Shown: positions 18,537 through 27,130 of the stretch, one piece after another | How the letters are laid out: each line of letters opens with the position of its first letter | Position numbering within the stretch: position 1 is the stretch's first letter | Assembly: GCF_003056345.1 (NCBI RefSeq) | Contig: NZ_PYWB01000004.1 | Location: 186,001 to 250,000 of the forward strand | Direction: 5' to 3' | Length of the DNA: 64,000 nt | Origin: Devosia submarina | Lineage (GTDB): Bacteria; Pseudomonadota; Alphaproteobacteria; Rhizobiales; Devosiaceae | Translations under genes and position numbers: made by a program | Notes under the pieces: model-generated | Database searches by the model: none | The model's input: the letters and a program-made list of their open reading frames with translations, nothing else | Told to the model about the DNA's origin: nothing

Positions 18537-19016
18537 CTAGAGCAGCCGCTCGATGGCCGGCGCAAGACTTTCCGGCTCCACGCCCGGGGCGAAGCGCTCC
18601 ACCACATGACCATCCCGGCCCAGCAGGAACTTGGCAAAGTTCCAGCTGATGTCCTCGCTTTCAGCGCCAGGCGCTGATCGCTTGAGCCAGGTATAGAGCG
18701 GATGCTCACCCGGACCATTCACCTCGATCTTGCTGAACAGGGGAAAGGAAACCTCATAGGAAAGGGAGCAGAACCGAGCGATCTCTGCGGCACTTCCTGG
18801 TTCCTGTTCTGCGAACTGATTGCAGGGAAAACCAAGAACAACAAAACCCCGGTCGCCAAAGCGCCTATAAAGCGCCTCGAGCCCCTCATATTGTGGCGTC
18901 AGCCCGCATTTGCTCGCGACATTGACCACCAAGACTACTTTGCCGAGATAGTCGGCCAGCGGCTGCGTTGTTCCATCCAGCAATTGTGGGCTGAAATCGC
19001 CGAGTGTCATGACCAT
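18537..19016 (-). CDS. Glutathione peroxidase family protein
   Basis: 159 residues of the cysteine-type thioredoxin-fold peroxidase. The catalytic tetrad is visible: Cys37 in ASKCGLT, Gln67 in GFPCNQF, and Trp125-Asn126 in ISWNFAKFLL. It reduces hydroperoxides; bacterial Cys-GPx proteins often use thioredoxin rather than glutathione. The start is ATG 19016; the ATG two codons later (19010) is equally possible. Cytoplasmic, no signal peptide. Confidence 0.92.
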   Translation of the reverse strand: MVMTLGDFSPQLLDGTTQPLADYLGKVVLVVNVASKCGLTPQYEGLEALYRRFGDRGFVVLGFPCNQFAEQEPGSAAEIARFCSLSYEVSFPLFSKIEVNGPGEHPLYTWLKRSAPGAESEDISWNFAKFLLGRDGHVVERFAPGVEPESLAPAIERLL

Positions 19017-19231
19017 GATCGCTCCTGCCCGGAATAGTGCTGAACGTTTCTAGCACAGGCCTGGCAAGGGGGCAAAAAGGGGCGCCATCGAAATGGCAAA
19101 GCATCCTTCTGGCAGCGAGGACAAGCTGCTGCCTGCGACAATCAGGCGCCAAGGCTACGTAGTTCAACTGCTATACGCCCCGTAGTTTATACAGGTAAGT
19201 TCAAGCCCGGGGACGCAATGCTGGATTGTCC

Positions 19232-19513
19232 ATGATTGCCCACTTTTGCTACGAGCGCATACCTCCGCCAGACTGTATTTCCGTTGAGCTGATCAGCGGG
19301 CGGAGCGGAGCGCTTGGGCTGGTGAATCTGCCCCCGCAAGCCTTCCGGCAAATGGAGAGCCTCAGCCCTGCGGCAGCTCGTTCGGGCGATGCCATGTCCT
19401 TGCCCTTTGCCTTGAGCTATGCGGTGCTGGCGGCCTCCATCAGCGGCTGCCAGCTCAGCATTGCCGGCGAAAGAGCGCTCTGGCCTACAAACTGGGGTGC
19501 GCTCATAGACTGA
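19232..19513 (+). CDS. Possible small hypothetical protein
   Basis: An open frame of 93 codons from ATG 19232, in a gap between two minus-strand genes, whose last 11 bases overlap the convergent PAS-LuxR gene. There is no clear ribosome-binding site and no recognised family. The product has a mildly hydrophobic C-terminal half (LPFALSYAVLAASISG). It may be a real lineage-specific gene or a chance reading frame. Confidence 0.4.
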   Translation: MIAHFCYERIPPPDCISVELISGRSGALGLVNLPPQAFRQMESLSPAAARSGDAMSLPFALSYAVLAASISGCQLSIAGERALWPTNWGALID

Positions 19514-20159
19514 TTGCCCGGCTAAGATCGATCTCCCCGAAAATGGCGGCCTTGGCGACCGTTTGCACCCGGTTGGTTGAGCGAAGCTTGCGGGCCGACG
19601 AGTGGATGTGAAATTCCACCGTGCGGGGCGTTATTTCCAGCTTGCCGCCAATTTCCTCGGCCGTAAGGCCTGCCGCGACCCAGGTCAGGACAGCCCGTTC
19701 GCGTCGCGAAAGGATAAAGGGCTTGGATGGCTTGGCATCGGACGTGTCCAATGCGGCGGCAGCCTGCCCCAGGGTGATGGTACCGACATAGCCGATATAG
19801 TGCCCCGCTGCATCAAACAGCGGATTGGAGGTGGCCGGCACAAGCTGGTAGTGCCCGGTTGCCTGCAGGATGCGGTATTCGGTCTGAAACGGGCGCCGTT
19901 CGATCCTCGCGCTGGTGAGGCCGGCAAGGGCCGCTTCCTTGTCATCGGGGTGGATGACGGCGAGCCAGCCATAATGGAGGGCGTGGTCATGGGCCTGGCC
20001 GGTCGTGGCGGTCCATTGCGGGTTCACATAAATGGCGCAGCCATTTTCATTGGCGAGCCAGATCATGTGGGGCACGGGATCAGACAAGAAACGGATCGCC
20101 TGCCTCTCGGGCGTCCAAACTTTTTCCGCCTCAGAATCCACCAGCATGCCCATCTGCAC
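19503..20159 (-). CDS. PAS-domain LuxR-type transcriptional regulator
   Basis: 218 residues. The N-terminal PAS fold (about 20-130) has MIWLANENGCAIYVNPQW and IHPDDKEAALAGL, typical of PAS/PAC sensor domains. A LuxR helix-turn-helix follows (about 148-205): LSRRERAVLTWVAAGLTAEEIGGKL ... TVEFHIHSSARKL. There is no receiver domain, so it senses a ligand or partner directly. Start GTG 20159, with ATGs at 20153 and 20147 as alternatives. Targets unknown. Confidence 0.85.
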   Translation of the reverse strand: MQMGMLVDSEAEKVWTPERQAIRFLSDPVPHMIWLANENGCAIYVNPQWTATTGQAHDHALHYGWLAVIHPDDKEAALAGLTSARIERRPFQTEYRILQATGHYQLVPATSNPLFDAAGHYIGYVGTITLGQAAAALDTSDAKPSKPFILSRRERAVLTWVAAGLTAEEIGGKLEITPRTVEFHIHSSARKLRSTNRVQTVAKAAIFGEIDLSRAISL

Positions 20160-20641
20160 AATTGCGCCACAATCATCATAATCACGGAACAGCTTTGGGA
20201 CAAAGATAAATGTTTATCGTTCTATTTTCGCTCCTGAGCGACGGGAGAACATGGAGGCGCGCCGAAGCACCGGCAGGCCTGAAGGCTTCCGGTTCGGAAC
20301 GGTGAGACGGACCCCGAGACGCCCAGCGTCCCGATAGGGAATGGGAGATGAGACACAGGGCGCCTCGGGGTGCCCGGGATTTTCTGGCGCGCGCGACTCT
20401 GGCTTCCGCAAGGCCCCTGGCCCGCCAAAAGCACTTCCGCTTGCCCAGGCAGGAGCACGACCTCCCACCCCCCGGTTGTTGCTGCGCCATTGGCCGTGCA
20501 CGCCGTCTCTGCGCAGCAATGGGGTGAGTGTAAGGGAGACGAAGGAGAGGGGGAGAAGCGGCATTGTTTGGCGCGGATGTCTTGGCTCCCGCAACAGTCG
20601 CGCCAGTCCCGGCGTTGCTCTTGGCCACAGGGGAGAACTGC
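20160..20641. other. Non-coding GC-rich stretch with a large inverted repeat
   Basis: No gene is supported; overlapping open frames on both strands reflect base composition. A long imperfect hairpin pairs CACCCC...TTGCTGCGC (20466-20487) with GCGCAGCAA...GGGGTG (20511-20526). An outer pairing CGTCTC/GAGACG is also possible nearby. The region looks like structured extragenic DNA or a small RNA locus rather than protein-coding DNA. Confidence 0.45.
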
Positions 20642-20857
20642 ATGGGCACCGACATCACCCAATACCACGAACCCACAGATGCGAAAGCCAATGCACCGGC
20701 CCGGGCGCGCCTGCGCTGGAGCTGGGGCAAGGCCAGCATGGAAGTGGACGCCGAGATAACGCCAACAGGATTTCTGGGGATTGGCGGCATGGTCGGGCTG
20801 ATCCTGCTCGCCGTGGTGCCGATCATCTCGGCAGGAGGGAAGGCCAAGCGGCGTTAG
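20642..20857 (+). CDS. Possible small membrane protein (71 aa)
   Basis: ATG 20642 is preceded by GGGGAGA six bases upstream, a good ribosome-binding site. The product has a polar, charged N-terminal half (MGTDITQYHEPTDAKANA, then ARARLRWSWGKAS) and one C-terminal transmembrane helix (GFLGIGGMVGLILLAVVPII) followed by a short positive tail (GGKAKRR), suggesting an N-out or tail-anchored topology. No family recognised. Confidence 0.5.
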   Translation: MGTDITQYHEPTDAKANAPARARLRWSWGKASMEVDAEITPTGFLGIGGMVGLILLAVVPIISAGGKAKRR

Positions 20858-20948
20858 GAGGGCGGGTTGGTGTTGCGGGCGCCTGATGCGATGGTGGTCA
20901 TGGGTTGTGAAGCAGCCCGCAGCGGCAGGGGAAATTCCGCGCAGTGTA

Positions 20949-20970
20949 CCTCAGGGTGAGCCTGTTGAAC
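20949..20970. repeat. Extragenic repeat, copy 1 (core CAGGGTGAGCCTG)
   Basis: CCTCAGGGTGAGCCTGTTGA is related to the units at 21010-21034, 21155-21183 and 57103-57132, which share a core of the form CCTCATNNTGAGCCTG-YCGAA. It lies in non-coding DNA. Confidence 0.6.
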
Positions 20971-21009
20971 GGAGAGGCGTGGCACTCGGCTCTCCACTCT
21001 CTCGGCCCC

Positions 21010-21034
21010 GTGGTTCGACAGGCTCACCATGAGG
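21010..21034. repeat. Extragenic repeat, copy 2 (inverted)
   Basis: GTGGTTCGACAGGCTCACCA followed by TGAGG is the reverse complement of the unit at 21155-21183 and forms a long-range inverted pair with it about 120 bases away. Confidence 0.65.
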
Positions 21035-21154
21035 CCTTTAGGGCCTTGGGTGGAGGTCTCGGGCTTTGGGCGATTTGCGCAGCACTGAATCCTTCCCCGT
21101 TTTCCCTCGGGCGAGGGGCGATCGCTCCTGCGGCCCCTTGCTCTCCTCAGTAGC

Positions 21155-21183
21155 CCTCATGGTGAGCCTGCCGAACCACGAGG
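21155..21183. repeat. Extragenic repeat, copy 3
   Basis: CCTCATGGTGAGCCTGCCGA continuing to ACCACGAGG. Its own ends (CCTC...GAGG) are complementary, and it can also pair with copy 2 at 21010-21034. Confidence 0.65.
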
Positions 21184-21314
21184 GCGTGGCACCCCGACCC
21201 GCCATGCAGCCTTGGAACTTGGTTCTTGAGAATGGATGGTGCCACATCCTCGATCGTCATCCTTCGGAGTTGGAAAGAGGAGACTGCAGGGCGGAGCAAT
21301 CGTTAAGTGCAGAG

Positions 21315-21340
21315 CCCCCGGGTCGAGCCCAGGGGTGACG
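21315..21340. repeat. Extragenic repeat of the CCCGGGTC-GAGCCC-GGGGTGACG class
   Basis: Imperfect palindrome centred on GGGTCGAGCCC. Similar units lie at 29046-29070 and 62439-62465 in this window, always outside genes. Confidence 0.5.
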
Positions 21341-21459
21341 AGGTGTGAGTTGGCGGTCCATCGGATCCAACATGGGTTTGGGGGTCCTCGCCTTGTCTAT
21401 CCGGTTTAGCGGGCGCACCAAATTCTACTCCCAGGAGTCCCCTTACTAGCCGCAAGAAC

Positions 21460-21924
21460 TCACCGCCGCTGGAACTGTTGGATGCGGACCGCCAGTTTGT
21501 GCCGCAGATCGGCGATCTTGGCCGTGTCGCCGACTTTTTCTCGCTCATGCACCATAGGGCGCAGGCGGCGCACCGGGGCGGGGGCATTGGGTATGGACCA
21601 CATGAAGCATTTCTTGTCGTCGTGCCAGCCGGTCTGGCGCACTTCATAATTCTCCATCTCGGCGAGCGCCTGCCCCAGCTGCGTCAAGAGCCCACCATGG
21701 TCGGGCGCGGCCATCGGCAATTTGTCCCATCCCGGCCCAAAGACCCACGCATCGGCCAGCAAGGCCTCCGCCACGATCCGCGTCTGCTCGGCAATAGGCG
21801 TTTCAGGCTTGCGCGCGGCCAGCGGGGCAATCTGCTTGTGGAGCGCTGTGAGTTTAAGCCACAGCGCCTCATGGCGCCCCGCCAGCTTGAGGGTAACGGG
21901 CGGGGGTGTGTGAGGTTTGAGCAA
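21460..21924 (-). CDS. Hypothetical protein (154 aa)
   Basis: A 154-residue soluble protein with no signal peptide. The N-terminal half is helical (GRHEALWLKLTALHKQIAPLAARKPETP...EALLADAWV). The C-terminal part has KKCFMWSIPNAPAPVRRLRP and ends in a helical RHKLAVRIQQF tail. The codon pattern looks genuine and no overlapping frame is better. I do not recognise a family with confidence. Confidence 0.65.
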   Translation of the reverse strand: MLKPHTPPPVTLKLAGRHEALWLKLTALHKQIAPLAARKPETPIAEQTRIVAEALLADAWVFGPGWDKLPMAAPDHGGLLTQLGQALAEMENYEVRQTGWHDDKKCFMWSIPNAPAPVRRLRPMVHEREKVGDTAKIADLRHKLAVRIQQFQRR

Positions 21925-22216
21925 GGTTGAACTCCTGTGTTTGGCCTAGGGCCGGAACAGGAGAGGGTAAGCGGCGGTGAGGGGAGGGGGATTAGTCAGG
22001 TTTTGCGGACCGCCAGCTTCCAGGGGTATTCCCCAGAAAGCATACATTGAGCCGCCAATCTACTCGGCACAGAAAGTTGCTTGTCGTCAGAAGTGATCGC
22101 CGGTCCGAAAGGGACCTATTCGCGTGCTGGCGGTTACCAAATACGCGGTGCTCCAACCGATAATCAGGAATCCCGTCACACCCGCTCATGCGGCACTGCT
22201 GCAAACCACATGGCCA

Positions 22217-22406
22217 ATGCATTCGGACATGATGCGCGGCACAACCGCCAAGGACTTCCAAACCGCTTTCGTGTGTAGCATGATCCTGTTCCATCAGAGC
22301 GCGGCTGAATTCACGCGACACCACTCTGACGATGCCTTGAATCGGAACAATCACTCAGGACATCATCGCTGCTCAGCAGGTGGAGATCGCCGCGATGCAA
22401 GCCTAG
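22217..22406 (+). pseudogene. Decayed DUF305 gene
   Basis: From ATG 22217 one frame reads MHSDMMRGTTAKDFQTAF, then SMILFHQSAAEF. This matches the DUF305 pattern M-H-x-x-M ... D-x-x-F ... M-I-P-H-H-Q-G-A, but with the second motif damaged (LFHQ for PHHQ). The C-terminal motif appears in another frame (22347-22406) as ITQDIIAAQQVEIAAMQA before a stop, matching the family's I-I-x-A-Q-x-x-E-I-x-x-M end. A frameshift near 22338-22347 separates them. DUF305 proteins are often metal-linked and periplasmic. Confidence 0.6.
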
Positions 22407-22474
22407 CTGCGCGAACTATCGCATTAACCGCCGCGGAATGAGTTAACCATCCAAAACGAACAACGGAGATACAA

Positions 22475-22924
22475 GTGTTCCACCATCTAGTTGTTGCCGT
22501 CGACGGCTCAGAGCTAGCCGAGAGGGCGCTCAGGTCCAGCCTTGAACTTGCAAGAGTGCATGGCTCCAGGGTGACGATCATAACGTGTACCGATCCGATC
22601 AGTGCCGGCCTTGGGACCGGAGGTTTCGGCACCTTCGACGCTGCCTCGGTCATAAAACAGCTGGAGCAAGCCTACGCCGCAGAGGCAAACCAGGTCCTTG
22701 ATGCTGCCAAAAAAACCTCCACCGAAGCAGGCATAGACGCCGAGACCCTCTATGTGCCCAACCAGAGGGCGGCGGACAGCATTCTGGAAAATTCGGAGAA
22801 GCTTGGCTGCGACCTTGTGGTTATGGGATCACATGGCCGAAGGGGATTTCAAAAGCTGCTGCTTGGAAGCCAGGCGGCAGCCGTCCTGGCTGGCTCGAAA
22901 GTTCCCGTGCTCATCATCAAGTAG
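22475..22924 (+). CDS. Universal stress protein (UspA family)
   Basis: 149 residues forming a single Usp domain. N-terminal HHLVVAVDGSELAERAL and C-terminal DLVVMGSHGRRGFQKLLLGSQAAAVLAGSKVPVLIIK contain the G-x2-G-x9-G(S/T)-type ATP-binding pattern, so it is probably an ATP-binding Usp. The start is GTG 22475 with GGAGA seven bases upstream. It stands alone beside a decayed DUF305 gene and is likely stress-induced. Confidence 0.92.
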   Translation: MFHHLVVAVDGSELAERALRSSLELARVHGSRVTIITCTDPISAGLGTGGFGTFDAASVIKQLEQAYAAEANQVLDAAKKTSTEAGIDAETLYVPNQRAADSILENSEKLGCDLVVMGSHGRRGFQKLLLGSQAAAVLAGSKVPVLIIK

Positions 22925-23241
22925 AAGGGACTGGATTAGCTCTTTTGTGGTTGTCCTTCACGCCGTGCAGTCAATGGCAAGGTACCTAATATCATCGGCC
23001 AATGCCAAACGACTGTGAACGAGCGTAGGCACCTGCCAAGGGCTCATGAATGCACCCACAGCCATCAGAATTGCACCTTCATTCTACAGACTACGCGATC
23101 ATTCATCACACCACCGGCGTCTTTAAGGGTGCCGGTCCGGCAAATTGGATGTTCAGATATAAGTGAACCGGCGTCGCCTGCCGCAACCGATCAACACAGC
23201 TTTGGACAGTGTGCAGAGGCGTTCCGGTTCCTCTACGCGCG
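22925..23241. other. Intergenic region between usp and mscL genes
   Basis: About 320 bases with lower GC than the surroundings. No gene, RNA or strong hairpin was recognised. Confidence 0.4.
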
Positions 23242-23676
23242 TCAGCGCGGTGCGTTGCGCAGCGCGTCGCGAATTTCAGTGAGAAGCACCTCTTCCTTGC
23301 TCGGGGCGGCGGTGGTTTGCACGGGCTCGGCAGCGGCCTGGCGCTTGAGGCGATTGATTGCCTTGACCACCAGAAACAGCACAAAGGCAATGATGGTGAA
23401 CTTGACCACGGCGTTGATGAACAGCCCGATATTGAGCGTGGCAACGCCAGCGGCCTTGGCTGCGGCAACCGAGGGGACCGCGACATTGTCAGGGTTGGAC
23501 AGCACCACGAACAGATTGGAAAAGTCGATGCCGCCGATGATCAGGCCGATCAGCGGCATGAAAATGTCGTCAACGATCGATGAAACGATCGCACCAAAGG
23601 CAGCCCCGATAATGACCCCGATGGCCAGGTCGATCATGTTGCCCTTGATGGCAAAATCACGAAATTCCTTGAACAT
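23242..23676 (-). CDS. mscL: Large-conductance mechanosensitive channel
   Basis: 144 residues. The cytoplasmic N-terminal helix ([28 protein letters not shown]) runs into TM1, followed by a periplasmic loop (about 45-75) and TM2 (about 80-105), then a charged C-terminal helix ([14 protein letters not shown]). This is the complete MscL layout; it vents solutes on hypo-osmotic shock as a pentamer in the inner membrane. A TTGCAATTGCAA palindrome lies 78 bases upstream of the start. Confidence 0.95.
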   Translation of the reverse strand: MFKEFRDFAIKGNMIDLAIGVIIGAAFGAIVSSIVDDIFMPLIGLIIGGIDFSNLFVVLSNPDNVAVPSVAAAKAAGVATLNIGLFINAVVKFTIIAFVLFLVVKAINRLKRQAAAEPVQTTAAPSKEEVLLTEIRDALRNAPR

Positions 23677-23753
23677 AGTTCCCGTCCTTTGTTGAACTGA
23701 CCTTGTTGAGGCGCCCGCGCGACCCCGCTAGCAGCAAGCATTAATAGTCCTGT

Positions 23754-23765
23754 TTGCAATTGCAA
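23754..23765. promoter_or_regulatory. Perfect palindrome TTGCAATTGCAA upstream of mscL
   Basis: The same 12-bp palindrome occurs in front of the sit metal transporter at 50279-50290. In this GC-rich sequence two chance copies are unlikely. It may be a Fur/Mur-type regulator site acting on mscL or on another promoter in this gap; no third TTGCAA half-site is present here. Confidence 0.4.
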
Positions 23766-24047
23766 TGGGCCGCGATGTCGTCTTAGGCGGCCCGGCAAGC
23801 CAGGAATGGCCGCTTCTCTGGCCTGTGTGCCAGTGCGGGTGTGGGGCTGGAGCGGAAATCGCGGGTGATTGCCCGGTTCGCCGTTCCGCGCTATTCTTGT
23901 GGCATGTGTAAGCACGCAGAGACCCTCTAAGACCTCGCTCCACGCTGGGCGAGGTGATGATCGAACCAGATTGCCGGCAGACGCTATGCTGCCCGCGATC
24001 CAGTGTTTTTGTGCGCCCGAAGCGGCGCCGATCTCGGGTCTTTCCCC
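23766..24047. other. Intergenic region upstream of the YjhX-type gene
   Basis: About 280 bases with several short GC-rich inverted repeats and no supportable gene. Open frames here overlap one another and have no ribosome-binding sites. Confidence 0.35.
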
Positions 24048-24305
24048 ATGAATATCTCCAAACCAGAGCAAAAGGTGCTCCATGCGCTCGCGCAGGGTGG
24101 TTGCATCAAGCCGCTCAAGGACGACAAGGGCCGCATTGCGCAGGTGGAATGCTTTAATCGCGAGGGGTGGCTGCTGGCGCAATGCACCTTGCCGATCTTC
24201 AAGAAGCTGCGCAGCAAGGGCGCGATCGCCTCGCACAACGGCTCCCCCTATCGCATCTCGCGTCGGGGTCTTGAGCTGGTCCGGAGCCAGCTCGACAATC
24301 GCTGA
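24048..24305 (+). CDS. YjhX family (UPF0386) protein
   Basis: 85 residues, the same size as E. coli YjhX. The whole length matches the family: MNISKPEQKVLHALAQGG, then the GRIAQVECFNREGWLL segment, TLPIFKKLRSKGAI, NGSPYRISRRGLELVRSQLDNR. YjhX is annotated as a putative toxin of a YjhX/YjhQ pair in E. coli. Here no GNAT-type YjhQ neighbour is seen, so a toxin role is doubtful; the protein may be a small winged-helix-like regulator. Start ATG 24048. Confidence 0.85.
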   Translation: MNISKPEQKVLHALAQGGCIKPLKDDKGRIAQVECFNREGWLLAQCTLPIFKKLRSKGAIASHNGSPYRISRRGLELVRSQLDNR

Positions 24306-24345
24306 ACGGCAGGGGCCCAACGGTCCCTGCACTTTGGCGCGCCGA

Positions 24346-24657
24346 TCAGCTGTTGGGTTTTGCCTTGCCGTCGATAAGAACGGCTTGCTGCCAGGGGCTT
24401 GGGGCCTTGTCGGTGCGGTGGATGCAGCCCACCCAGCAGCAGGGACGCTTGTTGCCCTCAAGCAGCTCTTCCCCGGTGCGCCGGATGCGGCGCTGGCGGG
24501 TTGCAGGCTGCTTGGCATCCTCCACCCAGCAGATGAATTCGTTGCGGCCCAGGGGCGTAAGGTTCTCCCACAAGCCGAGGAGCTTCGGGTCCGAACGAAT
24601 GGCTGCTTCAAGATCGTCCCCAGCTTGATGCACTGTGCCTTGCGGAAAAGCGGTCAT
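24346..24657 (-). CDS. YdeI/OmpD-associated family protein (short form)
   Basis: 103 residues. The core LTPLGRNEFICWVEDAKQPATRQRRIRRTGEELLEGNKRPCCWVGCIHR matches the C-terminal helical region of the YdeI/OmdA family (conserved L-x-P-x-x-R-x-E-x-x-x-W-I ... A-K-x-x-x-T-R-x-x-R-I). The ATG at 24657 has GGAGG seven bases upstream, which decides the start over an in-frame upstream ATG. A Cys pair (CCW, GC) near the end could bind metal. Function unknown; the family is loosely tied to antimicrobial peptide resistance. Confidence 0.75.
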   Translation of the reverse strand: MTAFPQGTVHQAGDDLEAAIRSDPKLLGLWENLTPLGRNEFICWVEDAKQPATRQRRIRRTGEELLEGNKRPCCWVGCIHRTDKAPSPWQQAVLIDGKAKPNS

Positions 24658-24757
24658 GGAAACCTCCAGTGAGCGAGGCAAGTTGGCCGAGGTTAGACTT
24701 TCGAGATTGCCGATTTGAGGGTGTCCATCGGCGTAACCAAGTACGACTTTCAGTCGA

Positions 24758-24952
24758 TCAGGCAGCTTTGGTCAGCAGGTCAGGCGAGAGGTGCGCGCGA
24801 GCGTCGAGCACTTCCATACCCACGATGCGGCCTTCGGCGTCGAAATCGAGAACAATGCCTTCCGATACTTCTTCGCTCTCCTGAACCTTTTCAGGAGAGA
24901 AGCGGATGTAAGCGGCGTTGGCCGCTGAGTCGTAGGTCACCTGCGGTGTCAT
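24758..24952 (-). CDS. DUF2283 family protein
   Basis: 64 residues, typical for this small family: VTYDSAANAAYIRFSP at the N-terminus and EGIVLDFDAEGRIVGMEVLDAR in the middle, the strand-rich DUF2283 pattern. ATG 24952 has GAGG eight bases upstream; a longer in-frame start at 25042 adds a Cys-rich leader that is not part of the family and is rejected. Some DUF2283 genes sit in toxin-antitoxin-like pairs, but no partner is adjacent here. Confidence 0.85.
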   Translation of the reverse strand: MTPQVTYDSAANAAYIRFSPEKVQESEEVSEGIVLDFDAEGRIVGMEVLDARAHLSPDLLTKAA

Positions 24953-25096
24953 TGCCGCCTCGCGCGACGATCCAGAAACGCTGATATTATACGTATGTTG
25001 TCGTCGGTTTCCACACATGCAACGAAATGAGAAGACTCCCACCTAGCCTCCCTTGGGCTGGGTCGGAACAGAAAGAGGGTCTGCTGCGGCCCGCTT

Positions 25097-25115
25097 CCTC
25101 CCCCTGAAGGGGAGG
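25097..25115. repeat. Extragenic hairpin CCTCCCC-CTGA-AGGGGAGG
   Basis: A short GC-rich palindrome of a type widespread between genes in alphaproteobacteria. It lies between the DUF2283 and lepA genes. Confidence 0.45.
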
Positions 25116-25175
25116 TTAGGTGGGGGTGACTGCACATTCGCTCCGGGTGCCCGCTGCCTTTGGCAGCGACCCGGC

Positions 25176-25234
25176 GACTAGCCTGCCGTGGCGCCGCTGG
25201 CGCCGCGGCTTCGCCGAAGGCGAACCGGCTAGTC
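25176..25234. other. Nested inverted repeats at the lepA 3' end
   Basis: GACTAGCC (25176-25183) and GGCTAGTC (25227-25234) are perfect complements enclosing further hairpins (GGCGCC repeats and TTCGCC/GGCGAA). The right arm includes the lepA stop codon. No U-run follows on either strand, so it is more likely an mRNA 3'-end stabiliser or repeat than a classical terminator. Confidence 0.4.
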
Positions 25235-27034
25235 GTCGCCCATCTTGAGCGCCTTGATAAACGCCTCCTGCGGGATTTCCACCGAGCCGAACTGGCGCAT
25301 CTTCTTTTTACCGGCCTTCTGCTTTTCGAGCAGTTTGCGCTTGCGAGTGGCGTCGCCACCATAGCACTTGGCCGTCACGTCCTTGCGCATGGCGCGCACC
25401 GTTTCGCGGGCGATGATCTTGCCGCCGATGGCGGCCTGGATCGGGATCACGAACAGATGGGGCGGGATCAGTTCTTTCAGCTTTTCGCACATGACGCGGC
25501 CGCGCGATTCGGCAACCGTGCGGTGCACCAGCATGGAGAGGGCGTCGACGGGCTCGGCATTGACGAGGATCGAGAGTTTCACCAGATCGCCGGGGCGGTG
25601 CTCGTCGAGATGGTAATCAAAGCTCGCATAGCCTTTGGAGATGGACTTCAGCCGATCATAGAAATCGAACACCACTTCGTTGAGCGGCAGATCATATTCC
25701 ACCATGGCGCGATTGCCGACATAGCTCAGGTTCCGCTGGATGCCGCGGCGATCCTGGCAGAGCTTGAGGATCGAGCCGAGATATTCGTCTGGCGTGAGGA
25801 TGGTCGCCTTGATCCAGGGCTCGCGGATTTCCTCGATCTTCATCACATCAGGCAGATCGGCCGGATTGTGGAGCATGATGGTTTCGCCATTGGTCATGGC
25901 GACCTCGTAGACCACCGAAGGGGCGGTTGCGATCAGGTCGAGGTTGAACTCGCGGCTCAGGCGCTCTTGGATGATTTCGAGATGAAGGAGGCCTAGGAAG
26001 CCGCAGCGGAAGCCGAAGCCCAGCGCTGCCGAGGTTTCCATTTCGAAAGAGAATGAGGCGTCGTTGAGCCTGAGCTTGCCCATGGCGGCGCGCAGCTCGT
26101 CGAAATCGGAGGCATCCACGGGAAAGAGGCCGCAGAACACCACGGGCTGCGCCGGCCGGAACCCGGGCAAGGGGTTGGCGGTGGGCTTTTTGTCCTCGGT
26201 AATGGTGTCGCCGACATTGGTTTCGGCCACTTCCTTGATGGAGGCGGTGAAAACGCCCAATTCGCCCGGGGTCAGTTCCTTGACCTCGACCAGCTTGGGC
26301 GTGTTGACGGCGACGCGGTCGAGCTCATAAACGGCGCCCGAGGCCATCATGCGGATCTTTTGGCCCTTCTTCATCACGCCATCGATGATGCGCACGAGAA
26401 CCACGACCCCAAGGTAGGTGTCGTACCAGCTATCCACCAGCAGCGCCTTGAGGGGGGCGTTGATGTCGCCCTTGGGGGCAGGGAGGCGATGCACGATCGC
26501 TTCCAGCACGCCCTCGATGTTGAGGCCGGTCTTGGCAGAGATTTCAACCGCGTCCGACGCGTCGATCCCGATCACGTCCTCGATCTGCTGTTTCACGCGA
26601 TCAACGTCCGCGGCGGGCAGGTCGACCTTGTTGAGCACGGGGACGATCTCGTGATTGGCGTCGAGCGCGTGGTACACATTGGCAAGCGTTTGCGCCTCAA
26701 CGCCCTGGGACGCATCGACCACAAGCAGCGAGCCTTCCACGGCCGCCATGGAGCGCGACACTTCATAGGCGAAGTCGACGTGTCCGGGCGTGTCGATGAG
26801 GTTCAGGATATAGGTTTCCCCATCCTGCGCCTTGTAGGAGAGGCGCACGGTCTGCGCCTTGATGGTGATGCCGCGCTCGCGCTCGATATCCATCGAATCG
26901 AGCACCTGCTCCTTCATCTCGCGCTGGTCCAACCCGCCCGTATTCTGGATCAGGCGATCGGCGAGGGTGGATTTGCCATGGTCGATATGGGCGACAATGG
27001 AGAAATTGCGGATGTGCGAGAGGGGCGTTGTCAT
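25229..27034 (-). CDS. lepA: Elongation factor 4 (LepA)
   Basis: 601 residues. G motifs: [14 protein letters not shown] (G1, about 15-28), DTPGHVDF (G3, about 82-89), NKVDLP (G4, about 136-141), SAKTG (G5). The EF-G-like domains and the LepA-specific C-terminal domain, ending [25 protein letters not shown], are complete. LepA is a ribosome-dependent GTPase acting during translation under stress or in 30S assembly. Monocistronic. Confidence 0.97.
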   Translation of the reverse strand: MTTPLSHIRNFSIVAHIDHGKSTLADRLIQNTGGLDQREMKEQVLDSMDIERERGITIKAQTVRLSYKAQDGETYILNLIDTPGHVDFAYEVSRSMAAVEGSLLVVDASQGVEAQTLANVYHALDANHEIVPVLNKVDLPAADVDRVKQQIEDVIGIDASDAVEISAKTGLNIEGVLEAIVHRLPAPKGDINAPLKALLVDSWYDTYLGVVVLVRIIDGVMKKGQKIRMMASGAVYELDRVAVNTPKLVEVKELTPGELGVFTASIKEVAETNVGDTITEDKKPTANPLPGFRPAQPVVFCGLFPVDASDFDELRAAMGKLRLNDASFSFEMETSAALGFGFRCGFLGLLHLEIIQERLSREFNLDLIATAPSVVYEVAMTNGETIMLHNPADLPDVMKIEEIREPWIKATILTPDEYLGSILKLCQDRRGIQRNLSYVGNRAMVEYDLPLNEVVFDFYDRLKSISKGYASFDYHLDEHRPGDLVKLSILVNAEPVDALSMLVHRTVAESRGRVMCEKLKELIPPHLFVIPIQAAIGGKIIARETVRAMRKDVTAKCYGGDATRKRKLLEKQKAGKKKMRQFGSVEIPQEAFIKALKMGDD

Positions 27035-27130
27035 GCGCGTGCGTGTAGCAGAAGCCGGCAGAGGCGCAAAGATGGTTTCCGCAGGGTTAAAGCCGTCCCC
27101 TCGCTGGGCGAGGTGACGGTTTGTCCATGT

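Larger units (their letters stand above)
20858..21459. other. Repeat-rich non-coding region
   Basis: About 600 bases without a supportable gene. It holds three copies of the TTCGACAGGCTCACCATGAGG-type unit and one CCCGGGTCGAGCCC-type unit (21315-21340). Such clusters of extragenic repeats are common between unrelated genes in alphaproteobacteria. Confidence 0.5.

Noticed and set aside
20949-21183. A CRISPR array in the repeat cluster
   Set aside because: Units occur in both orientations at uneven spacing, with no regular spacers and no cas genes.
24048-24952. A toxin-antitoxin pair among the YjhX-, YdeI- and DUF2283-type genes
   Set aside because: They lie on different strands with gaps between them and do not form a two-gene operon.
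17759-25228. A genomic island or prophage in the accessory stretch
   Set aside because: No integrase, transposase, tRNA attachment site or phage structural gene is present; repeats there are short extragenic units.
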